Source of the DNA: an uncultured Bacillota bacterium
GTDB lineage: Bacteria > Bacillota_I > Bacilli_A > RFN20 > CAG-826
Assembly (NCBI GenBank): GCA_937876465.1
Contig: CALEHV010000043.1
Span: forward strand, 1-64,000
Direction: 5' to 3'
Length of the DNA: 64,000 nt
Shown piece after piece: positions 26,879 through 37,126 of the stretch; the stretch's first letter is position 1, and each line of letters opens with the position of its first letter. The translations under genes were made by a program, and so were the position numbers. Below the pieces are notes generated by a model. The model did no database searches. It saw nothing but the letters and a program-made list of their open reading frames with translations, and was not told the origin of the DNA.

Positions 26879-28141
26879 ATGGATAAAAAGATTCTGTTTA
26901 TATCTACAACCGATTTAGCCGATACCGATAGCAATGGTAGAACCTTAAGAGATGTTTTTGGTTTTTTCGAAAAAAAGAACATTTTTTGCTTTTGTACACA
27001 TCGAAAGAATAAAGACTTAGATAAATTCAATGCATTTTGTGTGGATGAATCAAAATTGTATCGATTTGGTATTAATAATAAAACCATTCACAGAAACGTT
27101 AAAGATACCTGTGAGCCAGAAAAAAAATATAAAGGATTTAAAAATAAAAAAAATCCTTTGACATGCTTATTAAGAATCTTTTTATGGAACTTTTTCTGGT
27201 TTATTTGGAAAAACAAATTTAAAAAATGGGTATTATCAATTTCACCAGATTATATAGTGTACAATCCTGGCGATTTTCCTTTTATGCATAAATTAGCTAC
27301 TTGGACGTCAAAAATTTTAAAAAAGAAGTTAATAGTCTACAATACTGAAGATTATTATTTTAAGACGTGGAATTATTTACACGATGATAGAGGATTTAAG
27401 TTTCTTTACCCGACATTTAGAAGAAAACTGAGAAAAAGTTTTGATAAAATGATTACCAAAACTTCTTTGTTTATTTGTAACATACCAGGTTTAACAGATT
27501 TATATAGTTCCTCGTTTCCTAACTTAAAATGTTATACATGTTATCATAGTTCTAGTTTAAAATCTATTGATAAAGAAACAGTAAACCAACATTCTTTTAA
27601 AGACTTTTATTATGCTGGAGATTTAGGAAAAGGCAGAGACGAAACATTAATGACTTTTTCGAAAAAACTAAGTAATATTTTACCCGATTCGAAAATATAT
27701 GTTAACGGAACTCTTGGAAGAAAATTTACAATAGATGATTTTAAAAATACGAATAATATAATCTTTAAAGGCTTTTGCTCATATCAAGAAGTTTCAAGTA
27801 ATTTGCTAAAGGATTATGTGCTATTAAATTTAGGTTTTTTAAACGAATATGATGCAAAAGATAAAAGATATGGATTTTCAACAAAACTTGGCGATTATAT
27901 TTCTAGTGGAAATTTAATTATTCACTTTGGCCTTGAGTGCGAAGAGTCTAGAATATTGAATTTCAACAAGTTAGCTTTCGTTGCTGATAATGAAGAAAAA
28001 TTAGTTATGTGCTTAAAACAAATCAAAGAAGGAAGAAAAAATCCTTTTTATATAAATCAATTGAAATTTAAAAAATATTTTTTAGATAGAGAAACAAATA
28101 ACAAAACATTGGAAAGGATCATTTATGAAACCGACTTTTGA
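26879..28141 (+). CDS. Glycosyltransferase, GT4-like (GT-B fold)
   Basis: 420 residues. The N-terminal half starts with a Rossmann-type strand (KKILFISTTDLADTD) and includes IVYNTEDYY. The C-terminal half has FYYAGDLGKGRDET, GFCSYQEV and STKLGDYISSGN, the donor-binding pattern of retaining GT-B enzymes. It would add a sugar to the lipid-linked repeat unit or glycan on the cytoplasmic face. Acceptor and donor cannot be inferred. It overlaps the next gene by 17 bases. Confidence 0.75.
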   Translation: MDKKILFISTTDLADTDSNGRTLRDVFGFFEKKNIFCFCTHRKNKDLDKFNAFCVDESKLYRFGINNKTIHRNVKDTCEPEKKYKGFKNKKNPLTCLLRIFLWNFFWFIWKNKFKKWVLSISPDYIVYNPGDFPFMHKLATWTSKILKKKLIVYNTEDYYFKTWNYLHDDRGFKFLYPTFRRKLRKSFDKMITKTSLFICNIPGLTDLYSSSFPNLKCYTCYHSSSLKSIDKETVNQHSFKDFYYAGDLGKGRDETLMTFSKKLSNILPDSKIYVNGTLGRKFTIDDFKNTNNIIFKGFCSYQEVSSNLLKDYVLLNLGFLNEYDAKDKRYGFSTKLGDYISSGNLIIHFGLECEESRILNFNKLAFVADNEEKLVMCLKQIKEGRKNPFYINQLKFKKYFLDRETNNKTLERIIYETDF

Positions 28142-29984
28142 GTATTTAATTACAACAGTTAATAAGACGCTTGATGAAATTAAAAATTTAATAATCAAAT
28201 CAAATGTCAAAGGAAGAATTCTAATTGGTAATCAACAATCTTTTGAAGAATCACAAACCGATTTTGAATTAAATGGTTCGTTTGTTAGTGTTTTCAATAT
28301 GAGAAGTAAAGGCGTTTCAAAAAACAGAAATTTTTTATTAAATAAATCTATTGGTGACTTTGTCACCTTCTTAGATGATGATATGAGTTTTTTTGAAAAT
28401 TCTCAGACTGTTGTTGAAAAAAATGTCTCTCAAAATTTAAAATTCAATGCTGTTAGATTTAACGTCAAAACAGACAATAGAAAACGTAAAATTAAGCAAA
28501 TTCGAAACAAGAAATCTCTCTCTTTTAAAGACTTAAGTTCTTATGGCGTGTGGGGTATTTTCTTTAAAAGAGATTATTTAATAAAAAACGACATTTATTT
28601 TAGAGAAGATGTTGGCCCTGGGACAGAGATAAACCATGGAGAAGATGGAGTTTTCTTAAAAACATTTTTAGATTTTTCAAAAATTTTACAAATACCGAAA
28701 TGTGCTTTTGTTGTTAGTCAAAACGAATCTACATGGCACGGACAAGAAAGAGATTTAGAAAAGGAATTAATTTCTCACGGATATGTTTATTCAATTCTTT
28801 TTGGAGAAAAAGCTTTTAAAAAATCTAAAATATTTTTATTAACACATCGTTGGTGCTATCCAAAAAGTGTTAAATTATGGGAACTTAGAAGATGGATGCG
28901 TTTAGGAATTTTAAAGGAAAGAAAAAGAAACTTAAAACTAGATGATGTTAAAGTTGTAGTTCTGGGCCCAATTGTTAATGATAAATTATCTGGTGGTGTT
29001 GGAGTTTTTGATGAAAGCTTATATCGTGGTTTTGAGTCTATTGGTATAAAATCACATATTATTTCTCTCGCAAAATCTAGTTCAGTAAATAATATTGTTG
29101 TCGGAGATGGACGTAATAAAGTTAAAAAAATTGGCCTTTATTTTAGGAAAATTGCTAAGGAAATTAAAAAAATAAAACCAGATATTGTGATTTCATCCAC
29201 TCAATATAGTATGGGTATACAAACGTATAAGAAAATCTACCGTAATGCATTGTATATTCAAGTTTTGCATGGCGTTGCCTGGCCGTCGAACGGCAAATTT
29301 AAAGCATGGGCAGTGAACACTGTTGCAAAGTATTCTAGAAAAACTTTTGATTATTTATCTACTGTATCGTACTTATCATATGCGTTGAATCTTCAATACA
29401 ATGGTATTAAATGTGATAAGGTTATTCATAATGGCTGTAATATGCCATTAGTGAATGAATCAACTAAGGATATAGACTTTTTGTATGTTGGTCGTCTTTA
29501 TAAAGATAAACAGGTTGAAATGATTGCTGATGCTTTTGTTCAATTAGCAAAAAACAATAGCTCAATAAAGTGTGTAATTGCAGGCTATGGCGATTTAGAG
29601 AGTCTATTTGTCAATGGAAAATATAAAAATAGCTCAATTAATTATTTGGGTCGATTAACTCAAAAGGAAACTCAAGAACTTATGCTTAGAAGCAAATTTT
29701 TTATTTCAATGCATCCATTCGAAACTTTTGGAACAGTTTTTAATGAAGCAGCATTAAATGGATGCAACATAGTCACTCAATCAACTACTGGAGTCATTCC
29801 TCTATATATGAAGAAAAAATATTATCATAATGTTGATTCGGAAAATGCTGCCGAACTGTGTAAAGAATTATTAGATATTAAAAACAACTATTATCTTATT
29901 GAAGAAGACGAAAAGATTAGACTGAAAAAATATTTATCGTATGATAGAGTTGCAAAGGATTATTTGAGCTTCCTAAAAAAATAA
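28125..29984 (+). CDS. Bifunctional glycosyltransferase: GT2-like domain fused to GT4 domain
   Basis: 619 residues with two transferase domains. The N-terminal domain (about 1-270) is GT2/GT-A-like, with the DxD-type motif FLDDDMSF and a downstream HGEDG stretch. The C-terminal domain (about 285-619) is a GT4 domain with FLYVGRLYKDKQ, VIAGYGDLE, NYLGRLTQKE and the E-x7-E-like HPFETFGTVFNEAALNG. Two linkages of the polymer may thus be made by one polypeptide. AAAGGA precedes the ATG and the gene overlaps its upstream neighbour. Confidence 0.85.
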   Translation: MKPTFEYLITTVNKTLDEIKNLIIKSNVKGRILIGNQQSFEESQTDFELNGSFVSVFNMRSKGVSKNRNFLLNKSIGDFVTFLDDDMSFFENSQTVVEKNVSQNLKFNAVRFNVKTDNRKRKIKQIRNKKSLSFKDLSSYGVWGIFFKRDYLIKNDIYFREDVGPGTEINHGEDGVFLKTFLDFSKILQIPKCAFVVSQNESTWHGQERDLEKELISHGYVYSILFGEKAFKKSKIFLLTHRWCYPKSVKLWELRRWMRLGILKERKRNLKLDDVKVVVLGPIVNDKLSGGVGVFDESLYRGFESIGIKSHIISLAKSSSVNNIVVGDGRNKVKKIGLYFRKIAKEIKKIKPDIVISSTQYSMGIQTYKKIYRNALYIQVLHGVAWPSNGKFKAWAVNTVAKYSRKTFDYLSTVSYLSYALNLQYNGIKCDKVIHNGCNMPLVNESTKDIDFLYVGRLYKDKQVEMIADAFVQLAKNNSSIKCVIAGYGDLESLFVNGKYKNSSINYLGRLTQKETQELMLRSKFFISMHPFETFGTVFNEAALNGCNIVTQSTTGVIPLYMKKKYYHNVDSENAAELCKELLDIKNNYYLIEEDEKIRLKKYLSYDRVAKDYLSFLKK

Positions 29985-29993
29985 AGCAAAGCA

Positions 29994-30740
29994 ATGATTA
30001 CTGTATCAATAATAACACCTATATATAATTCATCATCATTTGTTGGTGAAACATTTAAGAGCGTTTTAAATCAAACATTTCAAGATTGGGAATGGATTAT
30101 TGTTGATGACTGTTCAACAGATAATTCTTTTGGAATTGTTTCCGATTATGCAAAACAAGATTCTAGAATTAAAGTTTTTAGGTTAGAGAAAAATAGTGGA
30201 ACAGCTGTAGCTAGAAACACTGGTTTAAAACATGCTTCTGGACGTTATATAACATTTTTAGATTCAGATGATTTATTAGATCCAGATTATTTAGAAAAGC
30301 AACTAAACTTTATCAAAGATAATGGACCTTTAATTTCTGCTGGATATAGAAGAAAAACAGATAAGACTTGTACAGATTTTTATGTACCTGATGTGGTGGA
30401 CTATAAATTAGATTTAAAAGGGAATCCTATATCTTGTTTATCTACTATGTACGATAGAAGCGTTATAGGAGATGTATATTTTCCTGAAGATATAGAAAAA
30501 CCTGAGGATTATGTATTTTGGCTCAATATTCTAAAAAGAGGTTTTGTCTGTAAAGGCAATCATGAAATATTAGCTACATATATTATTCATTCAGGAAGTA
30601 AATCTTCTAATAAATTTAAATTAATTAAATGTATGCATAGAGTTTATCATAAGACTCAAGGAATTAACTGGTTTAAGAGTTGGTACTATGTCTTGAGATG
30701 GGCTTTGTATGGAAAGAAGAAATATAAAAATGTTAGATAA
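29994..30740 (+). CDS. Family 2 glycosyltransferase
   Basis: 248 residues, the common size of small GT2 enzymes. The N-terminal nucleotide-sugar motif VSIITPIYNSSSFV and WIIVDDCSTDNS are followed by the metal-binding DSDD in TFLDSDDLLD (about residue 90). The C-terminal part contains PEDYVFWL, the usual acceptor-side E-D pair. It belongs to the polymer cluster, begins 9 bases after the fused transferase and overlaps the abiH gene start by 11 bases. Confidence 0.92.
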   Translation: MITVSIITPIYNSSSFVGETFKSVLNQTFQDWEWIIVDDCSTDNSFGIVSDYAKQDSRIKVFRLEKNSGTAVARNTGLKHASGRYITFLDSDDLLDPDYLEKQLNFIKDNGPLISAGYRRKTDKTCTDFYVPDVVDYKLDLKGNPISCLSTMYDRSVIGDVYFPEDIEKPEDYVFWLNILKRGFVCKGNHEILATYIIHSGSKSSNKFKLIKCMHRVYHKTQGINWFKSWYYVLRWALYGKKKYKNVR

Positions 30741-31881
30741 CATTCAAGGAAGCATTTACAAGTATATTGTTCAAAAAAGTAACAAAAAAACGTTACTTGT
30801 GCTAGGTAATGGTTTCGATTTGAATTGTGGTTTAAATAGTAGTTTTTACAATTATTTTGAGAAATGGGTAAAAGAAAATGCTGGTATTTTCAATTTGGGC
30901 CCTAAATCTGATTCCAATATTTGGAATTGCTTGCTATACTTCGCCTTTTGGGATGATAAAAGATTTTGCAAAACGGATGATGTTGTAAAAAGTGAAAACA
31001 AAAGCAATCCGTTTTGGATGGATATTGAATCTTTCATTAAAAAGGTTGTCACCGAAGATATCGATAATAAAAAGATTCGTTTTTTTCATAACCGTAAATA
31101 CACTGATGTTATTCTCGATGCCTTTGAACATAGAACTGATAATATGTATTTTTGCAATGCTGAACAATTCGTTTTTTTAAAAAAATTATTTTGTAAACGC
31201 TTTTCGTGGGACCAAGAAGATTTCGATATATATAAATTTTTATATAATGAGTTATGTGCTTTTGAGTCTGATTTTAAAAATTACATATCTGAGCAAGTTA
31301 AAACAAACAAATCTTATTGCACCAAATCTTTAAATTTGATTAAAAAATTTGAGTTAGTTAATAATTGTGCTTACTTATTTAGTTTCAATTATACTAATCC
31401 ATTTCAAAAGAATGATCTTTTCAAAATCGAAAACATTAATTATGTTCATGGTTCGATTAAAGATAATGACATTATTATAGGATTTGATTCTAGCGACTTG
31501 CAAAACAACAAAGATCACTCTATTTATTTAAGCAAGGCGTGGCAAAAAAGTAAAAATGAGCTCACTAATGAACCTCTTCCTAAACAAAACGAAATTGAAG
31601 AAATTAAATTTTATGGCCATTCATTAGGACCTCAAGATTATTCTTATTTTCATTGTTTATTTGATATTTTTGATTTGTATAACGGAAAAATTCGATTGAT
31701 TTTTCTTTATTCAGATTACGAAGCGACAAAAGAAAAAAATGAAATTAATGAGATTAATTACGTTTCTTCTATTTATAGCCTTCTTGACGATTATTCTCAA
31801 AGATGTGGGAAAGAAGGAGAACATAGAACCTTGATAAGTAGATTGCAAATTGAAAATCGCCTTATCATTAAGAAAATCTAA
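30730..31881 (+). CDS. abiH: AbiH-family abortive infection protein
   Basis: 383 residues from the ATG at 30730 (an in-frame ATG at 30709 lies further inside the previous gene). The AbiH hallmark is near the N-terminus, LLVLGNGFDLNCGL, and later family features are SFNYTNPF, YVHGS and IIIGFD. AbiH proteins give phage resistance by abortive infection in Lactococcus; the biochemical activity is not established. It sits between an intact GT2 gene and the remnant of another glycosyltransferase, as if inserted into the polymer cluster. It marks the left edge of the defence island. Confidence 0.85.
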   Translation: MLDNIQGSIYKYIVQKSNKKTLLVLGNGFDLNCGLNSSFYNYFEKWVKENAGIFNLGPKSDSNIWNCLLYFAFWDDKRFCKTDDVVKSENKSNPFWMDIESFIKKVVTEDIDNKKIRFFHNRKYTDVILDAFEHRTDNMYFCNAEQFVFLKKLFCKRFSWDQEDFDIYKFLYNELCAFESDFKNYISEQVKTNKSYCTKSLNLIKKFELVNNCAYLFSFNYTNPFQKNDLFKIENINYVHGSIKDNDIIIGFDSSDLQNNKDHSIYLSKAWQKSKNELTNEPLPKQNEIEEIKFYGHSLGPQDYSYFHCLFDIFDLYNGKIRLIFLYSDYEATKEKNEINEINYVSSIYSLLDDYSQRCGKEGEHRTLISRLQIENRLIIKKI

Positions 31882-31903
31882 TTTTCAAAAATTGTGAGTT
31901 TAG

Positions 31904-32442
31904 GTAAAACTTAGAAGGCATAAAATTATAAAATACATTATTAAAGCCGCTTCTTTACTAAAAGATGATAACAGATTTAAATTTCATATTGTTGGTAGTG
32001 GAAGCGAATTTGATAATGTTAAAAAACTTGCTGAAGAATTAAATGCAAGTAATGTTATATTCTATGGCCAAAAGCCTTTATCTGAAATGCCAAGATGTAC
32101 GCTTTAGCAGATGCTATGTTAGTAACTTTAGAAGATAAATCTTATGCAAACATGACTATACCTGGAAAAGTACAATCATACATGGCAGTAGGCAAACCAA
32201 TCATTGCGTCTATTAATGGAAGTACAGCAAACTTTATTAAAGAAAATAATATAGGTTATGTTTGCGAATCTGGAGATTACAATCAATTAGCAGAATTATT
32301 TAAAAGTTTAGATGTAAACAATTTAAAAGAACTTGGCTTTATTTCAAAGGAAAAATATTTTGAGAAATATAGTAAAGATTCTTTTATATCTTCGTTGTTG
32401 AGTCGCGTTGAAACTGTCGTTGCTTTATCACTTAAAAAGTAA
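31904..32442 (+). pseudogene. Frameshifted C-terminal remnant of a GT4 glycosyltransferase
   Basis: From 31904 one frame reads a GT4 donor-binding segment (FHIVGSGSEFDNV, NVIFYGQKPL) and stops at 32107. The protein continues in another frame from about 32095 (YALADAMLVTLED, GKPIIASINGS, NNIGYVCESGD) to 32442. A single-base shift near 32085-32100 explains both halves. The N-terminal acceptor domain is absent. It is probably a leftover of the polymer cluster, cut when abiH and the island arrived. Confidence 0.8.
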
Positions 32443-32449
32443 CATTGAT

Positions 32450-32468
32450 GATATATTCGCGATATATC
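32450..32468 (+). promoter_or_regulatory. Inverted repeat upstream of the zinc-hook ATPase gene
   Basis: GATATAT and ATATATC arms flank TCGCG. It lies about 125 bases before the ATPase ATG and could be an operator or the end of the previous unit. No T-tract follows, so it is not a terminator. Confidence 0.3.
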
Positions 32469-32593
32469 CACGTATATTTAAATTATTGAAAATAGTAGAA
32501 TTTATAGAGATTTGATAAAAAGCAACAGTCAACATTAGTTTAATAACTGTTAATGCGCTGTTGGGAACATATTAAAAAAGGAGGCTAATAAAC

Positions 32594-34507
32594 ATGATTA
32601 AAATAGACAAAAATTATGTTTCGCAATTTACAGAATACAATTGGTTGGCAAACAAAATGGATTCTTCTTTTGAAATTCCTATTAATGATGGAAAAACTAA
32701 AATAATTTTTGGATTTAATGGGATAGGCAAATCTTCATTTACAAAATGCATGAGAGATAACAATTCTGATAATCTTAGATTTTTAGATTATGAGTCTATT
32801 TTTGATGAAAACAAAAACGAAATAATTATTTCCCCATTTATTAAAGACATTAATGAATGCTTCACAAATCTTGTATCATTCAAAAATCAATTGAATTTTA
32901 CAATTTTGAGTAAATCTCAAGGATACACTAAAACCAATGCTAACAAAGGACCTAGTTTTATGAAAGCGTTTGTTTCTTCGTCTTCTGCAAAAAGTGAAGC
33001 GGAAATTAAATGCGACGATACAACTTACCAAGCATTTTTAAATCGTAATAAAGAAATTACTCCAAAAGTATTATTCGATGTAGTAAAAGAACTTGATTCT
33101 GTTACTGCATCTCAAGACGAACTAAACAATTATAATACTTCTAAATACAAAATGTTTTTAAATGAAAGTAGACAATATACTGATAATTTAAAAAATGAAT
33201 GTCCAGTTTGTGGTTCAGTTTTTGATGATATTAACGCCTTGATTGATTCCAAAATTGCATCTTTGAAAGATTCTGAATCTAAGCTAGTAAAACTAATGGA
33301 GGACAAAGGCTATAGTCATCAAACATCAGATATAGATAAATATATAAATTTATGTAATGAACTGAAAGCAGATCCAAAATTATTAAACGATTTTGTAATA
33401 TGCGGTAATGATTTATCACTTCATACAAATTTAAGTTCGATAATATCGAAAAAAACTCAAGAAGAAGCGAAATTAGCATCATTAGAATCTCAAAAAACGG
33501 CGAAATATTTAGAAATTAAAAACAAAGAAAATCAGTTTAAAAATGATGTTTCTAAATATCTAAAAGTTCCAGTAACAAATATCCAATTTAACGATAGCAG
33601 CAAAGAAATTAAAATTATTTTAGATAGAGAAGCAAATAAATATTCTACTGGAGAAAGACATATTTTGTGGTTCTTAGTTGAGATTTATTCTTTTATCGGC
33701 AGTGATTCATCCACACTGATCATGGATGACCCGGCTTCTAGTTTAGACTTAATAAATATGTATAAAATAGGTTTTGAAATTGTTAAGTCTAGAAATTTTC
33801 AAAATAAGAATATAATTGTTTTTACTCATTCTACTGATTTAATTAATATCATCAATTCTCAAATTCCTGGCGAGTTTGATGTGTATTACATAGAGGAATA
33901 TAATTCAAAGTTGTTTTGTGATGAAATAGATTATAAGCAGCGTAACGACATTCCAAATATAATCACTATTGATAGATTGGAAGGAAAAACACCTAACTTA
34001 TTTAAATCATTGAAAGAACGTGAATCAGATCCGCTTTCACCCGAACACTTGGTTTATCATTATGGCTTAAATGAGCATCAGTCGCAATATGATTCTTCTC
34101 TTTCGAATACTTATTTAATTGATTTAATTGATAATTTTTCTTCTTTGCAAAAAACAGAATTTTACAATGATTGTTTTGAAAAGATTAAATATCTATTGGC
34201 AGTTAGAGTCTGGCTAGAGAAGAAATTATATAATTTGATTCCTTCTGTTGATTCTGTTAGAAAAACAGATTTTTTAACTAAAGATCAAACCATTCAGCAC
34301 AAGATTAACAATCTCAAAAACGTTGGAAAATATGGTTCAGATTTATTTGCGGTTAATAATATCACACTTGAAACAATCACTTGTAAAAAAGTAATGTTGA
34401 ATCAAAATCTACATTATTATAGTCAAGTACAGCCATTTGCATATGCTATGAACATATCATTAGATGATTTAAACGAAGAGATTAATGAACTAAAAGCCCT
34501 GTTTTAA
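32594..34507 (+). CDS. AAA_13 / RloC-PrrC-like ATPase with zinc-hook motif, putative anticodon nuclease
   Basis: 637 residues. Walker A is GFNGIGKS (about 37-44). A CPVC motif (Cys203, Cys206) sits within a helical region, like a Rad50/RloC zinc hook. The ABC signature is STGER, Walker B LIMDDPASSLD and the switch histidine FTHSTD. The C-terminal region has Arg538-x3-Glu542 and His569, the spacing type of the PrrC/RloC anticodon-nuclease triad. RloC and PrrC cut tRNA anticodon loops on phage attack, and the ATPase part controls the nuclease. Whether this C-terminus is a nuclease is inference. A strong AAAGGAGG site precedes the ATG. Confidence 0.72.
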   Translation: MIKIDKNYVSQFTEYNWLANKMDSSFEIPINDGKTKIIFGFNGIGKSSFTKCMRDNNSDNLRFLDYESIFDENKNEIIISPFIKDINECFTNLVSFKNQLNFTILSKSQGYTKTNANKGPSFMKAFVSSSSAKSEAEIKCDDTTYQAFLNRNKEITPKVLFDVVKELDSVTASQDELNNYNTSKYKMFLNESRQYTDNLKNECPVCGSVFDDINALIDSKIASLKDSESKLVKLMEDKGYSHQTSDIDKYINLCNELKADPKLLNDFVICGNDLSLHTNLSSIISKKTQEEAKLASLESQKTAKYLEIKNKENQFKNDVSKYLKVPVTNIQFNDSSKEIKIILDREANKYSTGERHILWFLVEIYSFIGSDSSTLIMDDPASSLDLINMYKIGFEIVKSRNFQNKNIIVFTHSTDLINIINSQIPGEFDVYYIEEYNSKLFCDEIDYKQRNDIPNIITIDRLEGKTPNLFKSLKERESDPLSPEHLVYHYGLNEHQSQYDSSLSNTYLIDLIDNFSSLQKTEFYNDCFEKIKYLLAVRVWLEKKLYNLIPSVDSVRKTDFLTKDQTIQHKINNLKNVGKYGSDLFAVNNITLETITCKKVMLNQNLHYYSQVQPFAYAMNISLDDLNEEINELKALF

Positions 34508-34805
34508 TCTTAAATAATTCATATGATTTAGGGACAAAGAGAAGTTAATACAATGTATTAAGAGGAGACAACAAATCTCCTCTTTTTAATATTAAATAAT
34601 ACTAGTGATTTGATATTGAACTTATTAGATAAGGATAATTTTGTAATAAAGAGAGTATTTCTTGTTCCATCTAGAAAGAGTAAATGAGCCTTTTAAGTCA
34701 CAGGACAATTTAATTATATTATTCTTAGACTAAAAGCTGGATTTAGAACAAAAACTGAATTAATTATGAGATTTCGCGACAAAATGGTAAGCGGAAATAA
34801 TAAAA

Positions 34806-34833
34806 TTACTTTCAATATTCAAAGTGTTATAAT
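34806..34833 (+). promoter_or_regulatory. Promoter of the AIPR gene
   Basis: TATAAT at 34828-34833 with a weak TTACTT -35 at 34806-34811 and a 16-base spacer. The ATG follows 20 bases later, with GAGGTG as the ribosome binding site. Confidence 0.4.
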
Positions 34834-34853
34834 ACCGTTATGAGGTGTTTTCT

Positions 34854-36863
34854 ATGAACTATATTCCAACGTTAAATTTAAAAATAAAGCAGTTTAAAGA
34901 TAGTTTTAATCTAAATCATTTACCTAATTCAGAATTATTTGAACGTTTTGTTAATCGTTCGCTTCTAGAACTTCACCAATCGTCATCAACTTCAAAAAGA
35001 CCTAGTGTGCTTGACGCTGCTTCTACAGGTGGTAAGGACGATATGGGCATTGATGGTTTATTTATTTTGGTTAATAACATTGTCGTTACTTCTGTTGAAG
35101 AGATTCAAGCGCAAATTGAAGGAAATAAAAAAATTGATATTGATTTTGTTTTTATACAATCAAAATATCAGGACAAATATGATAGTGGCGAATTGGGGAA
35201 ATTTTTAGATGGAATCATGGATTTTTTATCTGAAATTCATAATGAACCACATAATGAAAAAATTGACGACCTTATTAAATTAAAAGATTATCTTTTTTCC
35301 GATGAAGTTATGCTTAGTTGGTCTAGTTCTCCACGGGTCAAGTGTTATTATGCAATTTGTGGGGATTTAAGAAACGATGAACATTTTGAAGGAAAATTAA
35401 AAAATTTTAAGGATTCTGTCTCTAAATTGAATAACTATTCCGATGTTTCAATTAAATGCTTAGGCGCAAGAGAGTTATTAAATGTTTGCAACGATATAGA
35501 AAATTCTATAAAAGTTGTTTTAAATACCCTTGGTAGTATAGGATTTGATGAAACTGTTGGCGTCGATAATTCTTTAATGATTCTTTGTAGAGCTAAGGAG
35601 TTTCTGCACATTTTAGTGAATGAAGATGGTTTAATGAGAAGGTCTTTTTTTGATGATAATATCCGCGATTATCAAGGAAAAACTACAATTAATGAAGAAA
35701 TAATGAGCACATTGATTAATCAACCATCATCATTTTTGTTGAGAAACAATGGGTTGACGATTGTTTGCAGTTCAATAACTCCAGTAAATAGAAAAATAAC
35801 ATTAGAAAATCCTCAAATTGTAAACGGATGTCAAACCTCAAATGTATTATTTTTAGCACATAAAAATGGCATAAATTTAGAGGAAGTAACTTTAGCAATA
35901 AAAATAATTGCTACAAAAGAGGCTGCTGTTATTAATACAATCGTTAAAGGAACAAACTCACAAAACATTTTGCCTTCATCATCCTTTGAAACAATTAAGC
36001 CCTTCCATAAAGAATTCGAAGAGTTTGTTTCATCAGTTCAATCCGATGTCAACAATCAAAACAATAAAATCTTTTATGAAAGACGATCAAATCAATACTA
36101 CCATGATAGTTCAATAAAAATATCTCGTATGTTTAGTTTGGATACACTTACAAAATCTTTTATTTCAGTTTTTCTAAGATCTCCTCACGATAATGTCCAA
36201 TACATAACTAATTTGTTAGAAAAATATAGAAACCAAATCTTTTGCAACTATCACTCGTTTTACCCTTACTTTTTATCAGTACTAATGCTTTTGAATTTTG
36301 AAAGATATATGCAGGATGGTCTAATTGATAATTTGCATGATAAATTCAAATACCAAATTTTATACATTCTTGGCTATATAATGTCGGGGAATGTTGACTT
36401 AAACATTAATTCTTATAAAGTTCAAAATACCTCGAAAGAAATGATTAAAACTTGCTTCGATTATGATAAGTATCTTGAATACTGTAAAAAAGCTATTAGT
36501 ATATTTGAATCATGTAAAACAAAATGGATAGAATCATACGGGGCCAAGTTTGAAAGAGCGATTAAAGATAATAAAAATTTTACAAAATTTTTAATTGCAT
36601 TTATCCATAACGACGATTTGGATAAAATTGAATTTGATGAAGATGAAGAACAATTGTTTTATGGTGTTGTTGTTCACGAAAAAGAAGACAAGACCGGCCT
36701 TCATTATGGATTCATTAGTGCAGACCCAGAAAATATTTTCTTTCACCAAAACGATAATCCTAATGTAGATTTTGCTAATATTATTCATAAAAAAGTTTTA
36801 TATTCTGTTTTTTACGATTCGAGAAACGGCAAAAAGAAAGCAAAGATTTCAAAAGTTTTATAG
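34854..36863 (+). CDS. AIPR-family abortive phage infection protein
   Basis: 669 residues from the ATG at 34854 (GAGG 9 bases upstream; the in-frame GTG at 34845 overlaps that site). The AIPR signature is complete: NIRDYQGKTTIN, FLLRNNGLTIVC and the strongly conserved PQIVNGCQTSNVL. The N-terminal part has a D-rich KDDMGIDGLF stretch and FVFIQSKYQDKY, resembling the PD-(D/E)xK-like core (D...QxK) of restriction-type nucleases. AIPR proteins are known as abortive infection proteins and are often close to restriction systems, but no methylase is seen here. It appears to be a single-gene unit. Its nuclease activity is inferred. Confidence 0.85.
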   Translation: MNYIPTLNLKIKQFKDSFNLNHLPNSELFERFVNRSLLELHQSSSTSKRPSVLDAASTGGKDDMGIDGLFILVNNIVVTSVEEIQAQIEGNKKIDIDFVFIQSKYQDKYDSGELGKFLDGIMDFLSEIHNEPHNEKIDDLIKLKDYLFSDEVMLSWSSSPRVKCYYAICGDLRNDEHFEGKLKNFKDSVSKLNNYSDVSIKCLGARELLNVCNDIENSIKVVLNTLGSIGFDETVGVDNSLMILCRAKEFLHILVNEDGLMRRSFFDDNIRDYQGKTTINEEIMSTLINQPSSFLLRNNGLTIVCSSITPVNRKITLENPQIVNGCQTSNVLFLAHKNGINLEEVTLAIKIIATKEAAVINTIVKGTNSQNILPSSSFETIKPFHKEFEEFVSSVQSDVNNQNNKIFYERRSNQYYHDSSIKISRMFSLDTLTKSFISVFLRSPHDNVQYITNLLEKYRNQIFCNYHSFYPYFLSVLMLLNFERYMQDGLIDNLHDKFKYQILYILGYIMSGNVDLNINSYKVQNTSKEMIKTCFDYDKYLEYCKKAISIFESCKTKWIESYGAKFERAIKDNKNFTKFLIAFIHNDDLDKIEFDEDEEQLFYGVVVHEKEDKTGLHYGFISADPENIFFHQNDNPNVDFANIIHKKVLYSVFYDSRNGKKKAKISKVL

Positions 36864-36872
36864 TTTGTTTAA

Positions 36873-37100
36873 GAGATTCAAATTGCGTCCGATCTTTGTT
36901 TAGATGAAGAAAAATTAATTAAACCTGTTATTGATTATTATGTTTGTTCGTTGGTTGAAGCCAAATTACTCAACGGAAAAAGTTATTTAGTTGGCAACAA
37001 TAATAATAGATTGAATCCCCCAGATTACTTAATTAAGGAATTAATCGTAATAAAAAACAATCAATTACCAAAAAATACTATAGAAATTGCTACATATTAA
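36873..37100 (+). pseudogene. Startless 75-codon gene fragment
   Basis: An open frame of 75 codons without a start, containing LDEEKLIKPVIDYYVCSLVEA and a terminal ELIVIKNNQ stretch, ends at TAA 37098-37100 before a strong terminator. It looks like the 3' end of a gene whose rest has been deleted. I do not recognise the family. Confidence 0.4.
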
Positions 37101-37126
37101 ATTTTTGATTGTTTTTGGCGATTAAT

